From Virgibacillus salexigens (GTDB taxonomy: Bacteria; Bacillota; Bacilli; Bacillales; Amphibacillaceae): 64,000 bases of DNA. The notes under the pieces are model-generated. The model saw only the letters and a program-made list of their open reading frames with translations. It ran no database searches and was not told the origin of the DNA. The number at the start of each line of letters is the position of its first letter. The first letter of the stretch is position 1. The position numbers were made by a program, and so were the translations under genes. The DNA lies in contig NZ_BNEO01000001.1 of the NCBI RefSeq assembly GCF_014905415.1, positions 62,001 to 126,000 of the forward strand, in the 5' to 3' direction. Shown here one piece after another: positions 15,999-23,657 of the stretch.

Positions 15999-17402
15999 CT
16001 ACCCTTCGTTAACAAATTGTTGCAATGTTTCCGCTAGTATGTCTCTTAAAAATGCGGGTAAATAATATTGTTTTACTTCCGATTTAGCTACTTCTGGCAA
16101 CAATCTACCAAATGTAAAGGTATCTGCAGTGGCTACTCTATACGTTTGATTAGCCTCTAAGGCTGATTGTCCATCAAGGAACGCTTGCCTTATAAAAATA
16201 TCTCCATTCGTTAATTCTTCGGTAGCGAGTTCTATTCCAGAGAATGTCATTTTCCCTAAAACTTTTCCACGAAAACCAAAGCCTTTCAGTTGAAAATTCA
16301 TAAAGTCTTCTGTTTGTGAAGTACGAATAACTTCTAATAATTCATTACCGGTCAATTCAACAACACATGTATTAATTGGATGTGGGCAGATTCGATGAAT
16401 ATCTCCATACGTTACCTCCCCTTCAGGAAGGCCCTCTAACAATACACCGGCATTGAGCATAGAACAATCGGCGTTTGTCTGCAATTTTATTGAATCTGCC
16501 AAAGCCTTAATAATCGGTGTTTCTTCCCACCAATTAACTGCTAGCGGTTCGGTTAAGTTTACCACTGGTTCGGCTAAATGAACGGTTGCTTGCTCTAAAA
16601 GCTTGGTAACCTTGTCTTCCGTTTGGTTATCTTGCGGTAAGTGTGAAATATTTGTAGTATAGGCTTCTTTATTTACGAGTTTTTGTGTTTGATGATCCCA
16701 AGTTAATATAACTTCACCAACATAATTACAATGCTTTCCTGCTGCTGTAATTAATGTATCATTTATATATTCTCCTGTTCGTAACAGGTGGTGCGTATGG
16801 CCACCAATAATCACGTCAATTTCTGTAAATCTATCAGCAATTTCTTGATCTTCACTGAAGCCTAAATGAGACAATAAGATAATAATATCTACTTTTCCCC
16901 TAATATCATCTATGATTTTCTCTAATTGTTCATATGGTGGAGAGACGTGCCAATCCAATAGTTCATAAAAAGCATTAAATGGTGCCGTGAGCCCAACTAC
17001 ACCAATGGTTACATCATGAACAGTTTCTAGTACTACGCTAGGCTTCAACCAGTCCGGCTCCACCTGATCCATACTATGTAAATTACCACAAACGACATCA
17101 AATTGAGCATGATCGTAAAGCTGAAACAATTCATCATGTGATAGGGTTATCCCCTCGTTATTTCCTAAGGTAATTACATCATAATCAGCTTCATTCATTA
17201 ATTCGACATTTGCCTTCCCCTTGAAGGCATCTGCAATAGGATGCATACGATCCACATGATCTCCAATGTCAATTCTCCAACTCGAATTCCCCATTGCTTC
17301 ACAACGTTTTTTTGCATCCTTTAAATAACTTGTAACACGAGACCAGTTATTAAAGTTGCTATGTAAATCATTTGTATAATAAAAATAAATTTTCTCTTCC
17401 AT
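15999..17402 (-). CDS. yunD: YunD-like metallophosphoesterase / 5'-nucleotidase
   Basis: 467 aa in two domains. The N-terminal calcineurin-like metallophosphatase (residues 1-250) has the metal ligands in YTNDLHSNF, IDIGDHVD, TLGNNEG, LLSHLGF and IIGGHTHH. The C-terminal 5'-nucleotidase domain (residues 290-450) includes LNAGVLLEGLPEGEVTYGD. There is no signal peptide, unlike most periplasmic or cell-wall UshA/YfkN-type nucleotidases, so it should be cytosolic. B. subtilis YunD is the homologue; substrate not established. It lies 13 nt after yunE, with ribosome site AAGGAG. Confidence 0.85.
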   Translation of the reverse strand: MEEKIYFYYTNDLHSNFNNWSRVTSYLKDAKKRCEAMGNSSWRIDIGDHVDRMHPIADAFKGKANVELMNEADYDVITLGNNEGITLSHDELFQLYDHAQFDVVCGNLHSMDQVEPDWLKPSVVLETVHDVTIGVVGLTAPFNAFYELLDWHVSPPYEQLEKIIDDIRGKVDIIILLSHLGFSEDQEIADRFTEIDVIIGGHTHHLLRTGEYINDTLITAAGKHCNYVGEVILTWDHQTQKLVNKEAYTTNISHLPQDNQTEDKVTKLLEQATVHLAEPVVNLTEPLAVNWWEETPIIKALADSIKLQTNADCSMLNAGVLLEGLPEGEVTYGDIHRICPHPINTCVVELTGNELLEVIRTSQTEDFMNFQLKGFGFRGKVLGKMTFSGIELATEELTNGDIFIRQAFLDGQSALEANQTYRVATADTFTFGRLLPEVAKSEVKQYYLPAFLRDILAETLQQFVNEG

Positions 17403-17415
17403 TTTGTTATGCTCC

Positions 17416-18234
17416 TTACGACAGCCCTTGAGAAATCATTCGAATTCCTATTATAATTAATAAAATCCGCAAGATCCATTCAAGCACCTTTCCTGTTAAT
17501 CGTTGATTAACCCAAGCACCAAGTTTCCCACCAACCCATGCACCTGGTATAAAAAAGAGAAGATACTCCCACTCGATATGGCCGAGGGCAATATGAGTTG
17601 CCGCTCCAATTAAGCTAATAAAAAATATCATAAACATCGATGTAGCTGTAGCAATGTGAGCTGGGAAACCAAATAATAAAATCATAGCTGGAACCATAAT
17701 AGAACCGCCGCCTATACCAAACAACCCAGATAATATACCAACGGCTAAAGATAAACCAAAGGCTATCCATTTTGAAACGGTATAGTGATAAGTAGTTCCA
17801 TTAAGATGAAACGTTCGTACACCTTTTAATTCACTATTCATGTGAATAGATGGTTCTTTCCGTTTTATAAAAAAAAGAAGAGATATGACAATGGTAATGC
17901 AACCAAAATATAAAAGAAATTCATCAGCTTCTACAAATTGATTTAACCACGATCCGAGTATCCCGCCAGGTATACTTCCAGTTAAAAATAAGATCCCTGT
18001 TCGAACATCAACACGACCACGTTTATAATAAGATACTGTCGAAGACATTGCTGTAAATACCATTGATACTAAAGAAATACCTACGATTGCTTGTGGTGTT
18101 GCCCAGGCAAAAGCATCTGAGGCTTGATTCAGGAACAGCAAACTAGGTATAAGTACAATCCCCCCGCCTAATCCCATTAAACCTCCTACAAATGCTGTTA
18201 TAATCCCTATAACTAAACAAACAACAAAGACCAA
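17416..18234 (-). CDS. yunE: TauE/SafE-family permease YunE
   Basis: 272 aa with about eight hydrophobic helices and two glycine-rich repeats, FVGGLMGLGGGIVLIPSLL near the N-terminus and GILSGLFGIGGGSIMVPAMI past the middle. That internal duplication defines TauE/SafE (DUF81) permeases, linked to sulfite, sulfonate or related anion export. The start is TTG with GGAAGGGATA ahead. First gene of the yunE-yunD-yunC-yunB run. Substrate unknown. Confidence 0.85.
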   Translation of the reverse strand: MVFVVCLVIGIITAFVGGLMGLGGGIVLIPSLLFLNQASDAFAWATPQAIVGISLVSMVFTAMSSTVSYYKRGRVDVRTGILFLTGSIPGGILGSWLNQFVEADEFLLYFGCITIVISLLFFIKRKEPSIHMNSELKGVRTFHLNGTTYHYTVSKWIAFGLSLAVGILSGLFGIGGGSIMVPAMILLFGFPAHIATATSMFMIFFISLIGAATHIALGHIEWEYLLFFIPGAWVGGKLGAWVNQRLTGKVLEWILRILLIIIGIRMISQGLS

Positions 18235-18406
18235 TATCTATCCCTTCCATCTACATCAAAATACGTTCTTCATTTAATACTAGCATTGATTTTTAACATT
18301 TCCCACATGTATACCTTAGCTTTTAATAAACATTTACACATAGGAAAACCAATTATAACATGAGACTTTTTAAAACCTTGAACCTCAAAAAAATTTTCTT
18401 AATAAA

Positions 18407-18441
18407 AATAGCACTTAACCATACATAGGTCCAGTGCTATC
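18407..18441 (-). terminator. Minus-strand terminator with no assigned gene
   Basis: ATAGCACT and AGTGCTAT form a perfect 8-bp stem around a 17-nt loop; read on the minus strand it runs into TTTTTATT. The only minus-strand gene to its right ends at 18830, about 390 nt away, so it may close a long 3' UTR or an unannotated RNA. Confidence 0.6.
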
Positions 18442-18559
18442 ATTACAAGGTTTTTAACTAAATAACGATTTTTTTCCATACAGAACTTCTTTCTCCTCCG
18501 AATCAAACAACTCATTTCTGGAGATAATAAATACAAAAGGAGGGAAAGGAGGGATGTGA

Positions 18560-18658
18560 ATGATCTATATTCAAGTTAAAGAGAATATTATATTTATAAA
18601 GACCTGGCCCATAATTATGACAATCCTACTCATCAAACAATTATGGGCACTACTTTGA
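18560..18658 (+). CDS. Candidate 32-residue hydrophobic peptide
   Basis: A short frame from ATG at 18560 to TGA at 18658. It has a strong ribosome site (GGAGGG, 3-8 nt upstream, with a second AGGAGGG further up). A terminator hairpin follows directly. The peptide is hydrophobic with a few lysines (IIFIKTWPIIMTILLI), fitting one membrane span. An internal perfect inverted repeat, GCCCATAATT / AATTATGGGC (18608-18649), would fold over the second half of the ORF. Small membrane toxin, regulator or chance ORF cannot be told apart; no family is recognised. Confidence 0.35.
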   Translation: MIYIQVKENIIFIKTWPIIMTILLIKQLWALL

Positions 18659-18682
18659 AGAGGGGCATGTCCCCTCTTTTCA
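18656..18682 (+). terminator. Terminator after the 32-residue ORF
   Basis: AAGAGGGG, CATGT loop, CCCCTCTTTT. The hairpin starts at the ORF stop codon and is followed by TTTT, implying a real short plus-strand transcript here. Confidence 0.75.
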
Positions 18683-18729
18683 CTTATAGTATGGATGAAT
18701 TTAAATATAATTATACTAAAAGAATGAAA

Positions 18730-18786
18730 TTTACTAGAGAAATTCATTTCAACGACTGGTTATCCCTGCTGCAACGCTCTAGTAAA
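18730..18786. repeat. Perfect 10-bp inverted repeat in the 18.2-18.8 kb gap
   Basis: TTTACTAGAG and CTCTAGTAAA, 37 nt apart. Could be a hairpin in an RNA from either strand; no gene is associated. The rest of the 18235-18830 gap contains the ORF and hairpins listed separately and otherwise nothing recognisable. Confidence 0.5.
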
Positions 18787-18829
18787 TCTATCAGTCTTAA
18801 CTATTTATCCTTTAATTAATACCTTTCCT

Positions 18830-19246
18830 CTATTCAGAAACATAATTGTTTGCATTCTCTTTTTCAGGTTTAATCGTCTTCATTTTATAAATAAAATAGT
18901 AATGCTTATAGATGGCCAGAAGCGCTAATAGAACCTGAATGAAAAGGATGTCCATATACCAAATTGAAAACAAGATAAATGCATCTGCTATGAGATTAAT
19001 TCGAATTTTTTCTTTCCGAGACATCCCTTTTTTCTCTTTGAATCGGACAACGTATTTCTTATAGAAAGCGGTCTGTTTAAACCAATTATCCATACGTTTA
19101 GAACTTTTGCCAAAACAAAAAGCTGCAAATAGAAAAAAAGGGCCTCCCGGCAAAACAGGGAGTATAATCCCACCAATTCCTATCCCCAGTGATATACACC
19201 CAAGTAGAAAAAACAACATACTTTTTATATTTTTAATGGTAATCAC
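18830..19246 (-). CDS. DUF454 (YbaN-like) inner membrane protein
   Basis: 138 aa with two to three hydrophobic segments. N-terminal GCISLGIGIGGIILPVLPGGP followed by FCFGKSSKRMDNW is the YbaN/DUF454 signature. The middle is very basic (RFKEKKGMSRKEKIR) and a second hydrophobic pair follows. Function unknown for the family. The proposed start is GTG; the ribosome site is weak. Nothing upstream suggests an operon; the 19247-19700 gap is A/T-rich, with one tiny possible ORF. Confidence 0.75.
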   Translation of the reverse strand: MITIKNIKSMLFFLLGCISLGIGIGGIILPVLPGGPFFLFAAFCFGKSSKRMDNWFKQTAFYKKYVVRFKEKKGMSRKEKIRINLIADAFILFSIWYMDILFIQVLLALLAIYKHYYFIYKMKTIKPEKENANNYVSE

Positions 19247-19693
19247 CTTACTTCATTATTTTTCACGATCATAGGAGCGCTCGACCAAATCAACACATAG
19301 AAATGGAATCTCAAACAATAGTATGCACGGACGATAATTTTTAAACGTTCAAGATGAGAGCTACTTCAAAATAACTATACTCCTATTATACAATCGCATT
19401 ACTACGTTCAACAAGCCGTTTACTTTCCATTAACTCCCTTCGTCTGCAGATAGAAATCACACCGTAACCTCCCTCCTTCGTAATCTAGCTTAAAAAACTA
19501 ATTTTTTCACGTGCTGTTATTTACACTGCTTGTACGTTTACCCTTTTATACCATTGCTGTTTCTACAACATTTGTTAACGTCAACACAAAACAATATTGA
19601 TCTATACAGTATAAAAGTTAAACCTTAGAGCTTTTGGCAAAAACATAATTTATTAGAGAAACAAACGAACGTTAAATTATTATAAATTCACAC

Positions 19694-19723
19694 TTGCATT
19701 TATATGGTTATATAGCTTACTAT
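19694..19723 (+). promoter_or_regulatory. Promoter of the GntR/ABC operon
   Basis: TTGCAT, 18 nt, TACTAT upstream of the GntR gene. The element is embedded in the palindrome at 19701-19734, so repressor binding would cover it. Confidence 0.55.
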
Positions 19724-19734
19724 ATAACCATATA
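19701..19734. promoter_or_regulatory. 34-bp palindromic operator, likely for the YtrA-type GntR protein
   Basis: Two perfect 15-bp arms, TATATGGTTATATAG and CTATATAACCATATA, separated by CTTA. It is 25 nt upstream of the GntR start. YtrA-subfamily regulators are encoded with the ABC genes they repress, so self-control is expected. Confidence 0.75.
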
Positions 19735-19758
19735 ACAAACAATAAAGGCGTTGATGAT

Positions 19759-20142
19759 ATGGCTCAACATTTTCAATCGGAAAAACCAATATTTATACAA
19801 ATTCGAGAAAAAGTAGAGGATCAAATAGTTCGAGGGTCTCTCAAAGAAGGAGAACAGGCACCTTCCACAACGCAACTCGTAAATTTCTATAAAGTGAATC
19901 ACGTTACTGTTGCAAAAGGTATGAATCAATTAGTCGAAGCAGGGATCCTTTATAAAAAACGAGGAATTGGTATGTTTGTCGCAAAAGGAGCACAACAGAA
20001 ATTGCTCCAAAAAAGAAAGGAAAATTTTGCTTCTGTCTATTTAATAAATATGATCCTAGAAGCTGAAAAACTGAAACTTTCAGAAGAAGAACTATTTGAT
20101 TTAATCAAGAAAACAAAGGAGGAAATCCATAATGACGCATAA
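19759..20142 (+). CDS. GntR-family regulator, YtrA subfamily
   Basis: 127 aa, a short GntR protein: winged helix at residues 10-78 (QIREKVEDQIVRGSLKEGEQ, then STTQLVNFYKVNHVTVAKGM and LYKKRGIGMFV) and only a small C-terminal tail for dimerisation, as in the YtrA subfamily. It lacks a large ligand domain. It overlaps the downstream ABC gene by 11 bases, which shows co-expression. Probable function: repressor of its own transporter operon through the palindrome at 19701-19734, possibly relieved by cell-envelope or antibiotic stress (inference from YtrA relatives). Confidence 0.88.
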   Translation: MAQHFQSEKPIFIQIREKVEDQIVRGSLKEGEQAPSTTQLVNFYKVNHVTVAKGMNQLVEAGILYKKRGIGMFVAKGAQQKLLQKRKENFASVYLINMILEAEKLKLSEEELFDLIKKTKEEIHNDA

Positions 20143-21007
20143 ACTTGAACTAAAAAATATCTCTTTAACTTATGGAAAACAACAAAGTCTTAATGATGTT
20201 ACAACTGTATTGGAATCTGGAAAAATCTACGGCCTAATCGGAAGAAATGGAGCTGGAAAAACATCATTGTTATCATTAGTTGCTTCTTATCGCCTTCCTA
20301 CATTAGGTACCATTACCTTTGATGGTAATGAGCTGTTTGAACACCCTAATCATATGAAAAATATTCACTTTGGTTACGACCGTGTTTATAAAGATGAAGC
20401 AATTGAAAATGCAAATAAATACCTCGAATCAGTTAAATTACACCGACCACACTTTGATGAAACTTATGCAGATCAATTAATTTCCAAATTCAAAATTGAT
20501 GTAAACAAGCCACTCAGTAAATTTTCAAAGGGAATGGTTGCTGCTTTCCACATTATGCTTGGGCTTGCAAATCGCACACCAGTTACCATTTTTGATGAGG
20601 TATATTTAGGGCTTGATGCACCGACAAGAGAAATGTTTTATCAGGAACTATTAAAAGAACATGAAAGAAACGATAGAATGTTTATTCTTTCCACCCATTT
20701 GGTCTCTGAAATGGAGCATCTATTTGATCATATTCTCATTCTACATCATGGCAAACTAGTAGCCGATGAAGATTTTGAAACCTTCACGAATCGAGGAGTA
20801 AAACTTATTGGAGCTAACGAGATCGTCGATGAATTTACTGCAAACAAACATATTTTGCATGAGGAAAAGCTAGGTGGTACCAAGGCTACAACAATTTATG
20901 GGGAATTCAAGGAGGAAGACTGGAGACGTGCTAAATTAAAAGATCTTGAAGTTTCTCCGATCTCCTTGCAACATTTATTCACATATCTCACAAAGGAGGA
21001 AGCATGA
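20132..21007 (+). CDS. ABC transporter ATP-binding protein (YtrB-like)
   Basis: 291 aa. Walker A is GRNGAGKTSL near residue 37 and Walker B is VTIFDEVYLGLD near 150, where the usual DEP is DEV. The signature is degenerate, LSKFSKGMVAAF rather than LSGGQ, as in YtrB/BcrA-type exporters coupled to YtrA-like regulators. About 75 extra residues follow the nucleotide-binding fold. It pairs with the membrane subunit starting at 21004 (ATGA overlap). Substrate unknown. Confidence 0.85.
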   Translation: MTHKLELKNISLTYGKQQSLNDVTTVLESGKIYGLIGRNGAGKTSLLSLVASYRLPTLGTITFDGNELFEHPNHMKNIHFGYDRVYKDEAIENANKYLESVKLHRPHFDETYADQLISKFKIDVNKPLSKFSKGMVAAFHIMLGLANRTPVTIFDEVYLGLDAPTREMFYQELLKEHERNDRMFILSTHLVSEMEHLFDHILILHHGKLVADEDFETFTNRGVKLIGANEIVDEFTANKHILHEEKLGGTKATTIYGEFKEEDWRRAKLKDLEVSPISLQHLFTYLTKEEA

Positions 21008-21717
21008 TGCGTCAGCATTTAAATAAAACTGTTATTAGGGAGCTCTATAAAGAATGGTTGAAATGGTCAATTTGGTTATTTGCTATTATTATCATCCTTC
21101 GTGTTTTGCATTGGATTGGAGATTATTTTGGTGAAGTAGAACCAGCGATAGATCACTTTATGTATTTTATGAATGAATCTAGCCCTATTTTTATGCTCGT
21201 TGTTGGGATCATGATGGTATTCACGTTTCTTCGATATTATACGGAACATGGACTTACACGGAGAACCTATTTTATAGGCGGGGCTATCGCTTCGCTCATG
21301 ATCACTATAACCATTGGGGTCATTAGTATGCTTCTTCCTGTAATAGAAGGAATCGTCCTATCACTATTTGGTATTCATTATCCAGAACATTTACAATTCC
21401 ACAGTTTCGGATATTGGATCAGCTACTTTCTATTATTTATAATAACTTCATGGCTTTACTATATCATTGGTTGGTTTATCGGCCATGTTTTCTATCGATA
21501 TAACTGGTGGAAAGGCATATTCGCAAGTTTTTTTGGCTTTGTCTTAGTGATGCTAGAAAATGTTATCAACGGAGAAACGGTGACCGTGTATGGTGTTCAT
21601 TTTGAAGGACTTTCACTGTCTATATTCACTTCTATAATCATCTTACTGCTGTTAAGTGCAGGTATGTTAGTAATCAACTACCGATTAGTAAAAGATATTC
21701 AAGTGAAAATGAAGTAA
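21004..21717 (+). CDS. ABC transporter membrane subunit
   Basis: 237 aa with six predicted membrane helices: residues about 18-38, 55-75, 92-115, 140-165, 178-195 and 208-230. No motif identifies the cargo. Translational coupling to the ATPase gene and a good ribosome site (AAAGGAGGAAG) make it the permease of the same exporter. It is followed after 47 nt by the terminator contained in the sufB-tail repeat. Confidence 0.8.
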   Translation: MMRQHLNKTVIRELYKEWLKWSIWLFAIIIILRVLHWIGDYFGEVEPAIDHFMYFMNESSPIFMLVVGIMMVFTFLRYYTEHGLTRRTYFIGGAIASLMITITIGVISMLLPVIEGIVLSLFGIHYPEHLQFHSFGYWISYFLLFIITSWLYYIIGWFIGHVFYRYNWWKGIFASFFGFVLVMLENVINGETVTVYGVHFEGLSLSIFTSIIILLLLSAGMLVINYRLVKDIQVKMK

Positions 21718-21764
21718 ACACCTTGCATCATGATTAGATACACATTAGGTATAAATCACAAACT

Positions 21765-21841
21765 AAAACCCTTGCCACAAACATTGCTGTGACAAGGGTT
21801 TTGTCTGTTTTAATCGATGGAACCTTCCATTTCGAATTTGA
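21765..21841 (+). repeat. Left copy of the sufB-tail/terminator direct repeat (att-like)
   Basis: 77 bp matching 39805-39880 in the same orientation, with a one-base gap and about three substitutions. On the minus strand it encodes the SufB C-terminus FEMEGSIG plus stop, then the suf terminator hairpin. Similarity ends abruptly at GAATTTGA on one side and AAAACCC on the other. The hairpin can also serve as the terminator of the ABC operon ending at 21717. Confidence 0.9.
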
Positions 21842-22021
21842 ATATTTTTGACTTTCAACTCATGTTTTATCTAATCAAAACGTTTATGTTATGCGTTTTT
21901 GCTATTATTAGTCTTCAAACTAATTCATACTTTATCAAGCTGACCGGGCACAAGAACACTATTACGGGGGTAACATGAACTTTGGACAAAACATATCCAT
22001 TCCCCACCATATATTGTCGAG

Positions 22022-22336
22022 TCATTTCGCTTTGTCCTGTTTTAGTTCAATTGATTTTAACAAGACATGTAGCAAGAGTGATTTATTCACTCTTAGAAAA
22101 ATTGATACCATATAAAAAGAATAATTTTTTAACTTTAAAGACCCTAATACTGTTTTATAGGTTTCCTTTTTGTGGATAAACGATTCCCGACCACCCTCTA
22201 ATATAGACTCATGCTTTTGATTCTGATTTTGTTGTTTACTATTTTTTTTAATCATTTCAGCTAGTACTTTCCTTGGAATAATCTTTTGTCCGTTTACATC
22301 TACCTCAGCCTTATCATCTGGATAACCTTTTTTCAA
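22022..22336 (-). CDS. Hypothetical protein or gene remnant
   Basis: 104 aa, not recognised. The first 35 residues (DDKAEVDVNGQKIIPRKVLA) look like genuine protein, while the rest is lysine/asparagine-rich and then of doubtful coding character. The start would be TTG without a clear ribosome site, and the frame stays open a few codons further upstream. The neighbours are gene fragments. It is best treated as a decayed tail of a gene, with low confidence. Confidence 0.25.
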   Translation of the reverse strand: MKKGYPDDKAEVDVNGQKIIPRKVLAEMIKKNSKQQNQNQKHESILEGGRESFIHKKETYKTVLGSLKLKNYSFYMVSIFLRVNKSLLLHVLLKSIELKQDKAK

Positions 22337-22359
22337 AAGCCACCCACGTTTATTATCAG

Positions 22360-22512
22360 GAAGCTTCGGTTATCGGATTTGAACAATTCGGTATCGGGCA
22401 TGACCTCTCAGCTGCCGGTGGAGGAACTCGTCTATTTCGAACTGCATATAAAGAGGGGGCGGAGTATGTTCCACTACTAAAAGAAGCGCATCAATTATGG
22501 AAAAACCTAGAG
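22360..22512 (+). pseudogene. Fragment of an N-methyltryptophan/sarcosine oxidase-like gene
   Basis: About 51 codons read EASVIGFEQFGIGHDLSAAG followed by GGTRLFRTAYKEGAEYVPLL and KEAHQLWKNLE. This matches the segment after the FAD dinucleotide motif in SolA/MTOX-type flavin oxidases (family pattern EQF..AH..GSS.G.TR.FR.AY). Start, FAD motif and the remaining roughly 280 residues are missing. The downstream sequence to 22820 shows no continuation and no other gene. Confidence 0.7.
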
Positions 22513-22824
22513 ATAATTTGCATTATACGTTATTGCACTTTGGCAGTTAGTCTAGCAACTTTTTTTTATGAAATTTGCCTGTATATGGAAGCAAAAAATC
22601 CTTTTTCTATAATGTGATTGCCTCCAAGCAGTCTAGTAGTTATACCGGCAGGAAAACCAACAGAAACACACCTTGAGACATATGCGGCCATTTTTCGTAC
22701 GGCCGCCTACCCCTACTACATCCCCTTTCGTCTAATGTTTCAGTACTTTGAACCATCTTATTAATAAAAGCTTTTCCTTAGCAACTTTAATTTCTATTTT
22801 ATTCAAATATCGATTTACGGTCCT

Positions 22825-23037
22825 CTAAAAGCCGAATTCTTCCTCAATTCTCTTCTCGGTTTGTTTCTGCAACGATTCTTCCCTTTCATTCGATTCAAAC
22901 AAGATATTACCGCTTTGAATATATGTTTGAACTTGGCTAAAGCCAATTGCTTCAAGAGCGCGCCTCAATTCGGCCATTTTGATTTTATTTCTTCCACCTC
23001 CGTTAACACCTCGCAACAGTGCAATATAAATCATCAT
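22825..23037 (-). pseudogene. Truncated DUF1697 protein
   Basis: The N-terminal part MIYIALLRGVNGGGRNKIKM plus QTYIQSGNILFES is clearly DUF1697 (a family of about 180 aa). The frame stops after roughly 70 residues at EEFGF, so more than half the domain is gone and no remainder follows downstream. The start codon (ATG ATG at 23032-23037) has the site AAAGGGT. Probably non-functional. Confidence 0.7.
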
Positions 23038-23151
23038 TCTACCCTTTTCCGGCATTACGTTTCGCATCATTCAGATAGAGCGTACTTTGCAATAAAAGCA
23101 CCCCCCATTTAGACAATTACGTACACAGAAAGAAAAATTAAAACACACTTA

Positions 23152-23556
23152 TTATTCGTCTCCCCCCAGCATTGTATAGATTTCAATCAAGTTTCCATCC
23201 GGATCACACAAATGAGCAATCCGAGCGCCCCACTCTGTACGATCATGGGGCTCGTTCACAAACGTAATGTCCTTTTCACGAAGATGCTTGTAAGCCTTAT
23301 CGACATTTTCCACCTTAAACTGAAATAAGAATGATGATTGTGTTTCCACATCCACAGGCTTATTTTCCTCACCGACTCCTCTAGCCATCACGTTTCGAGG
23401 TAAAAGTTCAATTTTGGTTTCTCCCGTGTCAAAGAGAGCATACTCCATGGCTTCCTCATACAAGCTAATTGGTAATTCAAGGTGTTTTTTGTAAAACGAA
23501 ACGCTTTTTCTAAAATCTTTGACCAAAAGTCTAATTTGCAGTAGTTTCAATTCCAT
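23152..23556 (-). CDS. VOC/glyoxalase-fold protein
   Basis: About 134 aa, one vicinal-oxygen-chelate domain made of two beta-alpha-beta-beta-beta modules. KLLQIRLLVKDFRKSVSFYK begins the first, and the second ends with WGARIAHLCDPDGNLIEIY, carrying the usual metal-site glutamate. The family includes bleomycin/fosfomycin resistance and dioxygenase relatives; this member has no diagnostic motif for any one. Start is ATG at 23556, or a better-spaced TTG nine bases on. Its neighbour encodes a WYL regulator. Confidence 0.78.
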   Translation of the reverse strand: MELKLLQIRLLVKDFRKSVSFYKKHLELPISLYEEAMEYALFDTGETKIELLPRNVMARGVGEENKPVDVETQSSFLFQFKVENVDKAYKHLREKDITFVNEPHDRTEWGARIAHLCDPDGNLIEIYTMLGGDE

Positions 23557-23630
23557 CACCTTCCAAAAAGTAAGATTGTTTGATCGTCATTCATTCTCTT
23601 ATCTGACGACCTTGTCTTACTATAAAACAA

Positions 23631-23657
23631 CTTGACTGACAATTGCGGTCAGTCAAG
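23631..23657 (-). terminator. Terminator of the WYL regulator gene
   Basis: CTTGACTGAC and GTCAGTCAAG form a perfect 10-bp stem (12 with flanks) with a 7-nt loop; minus-strand continuation is TTGTTTTAT. It overlaps the stop codon at 23649. Confidence 0.75.
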
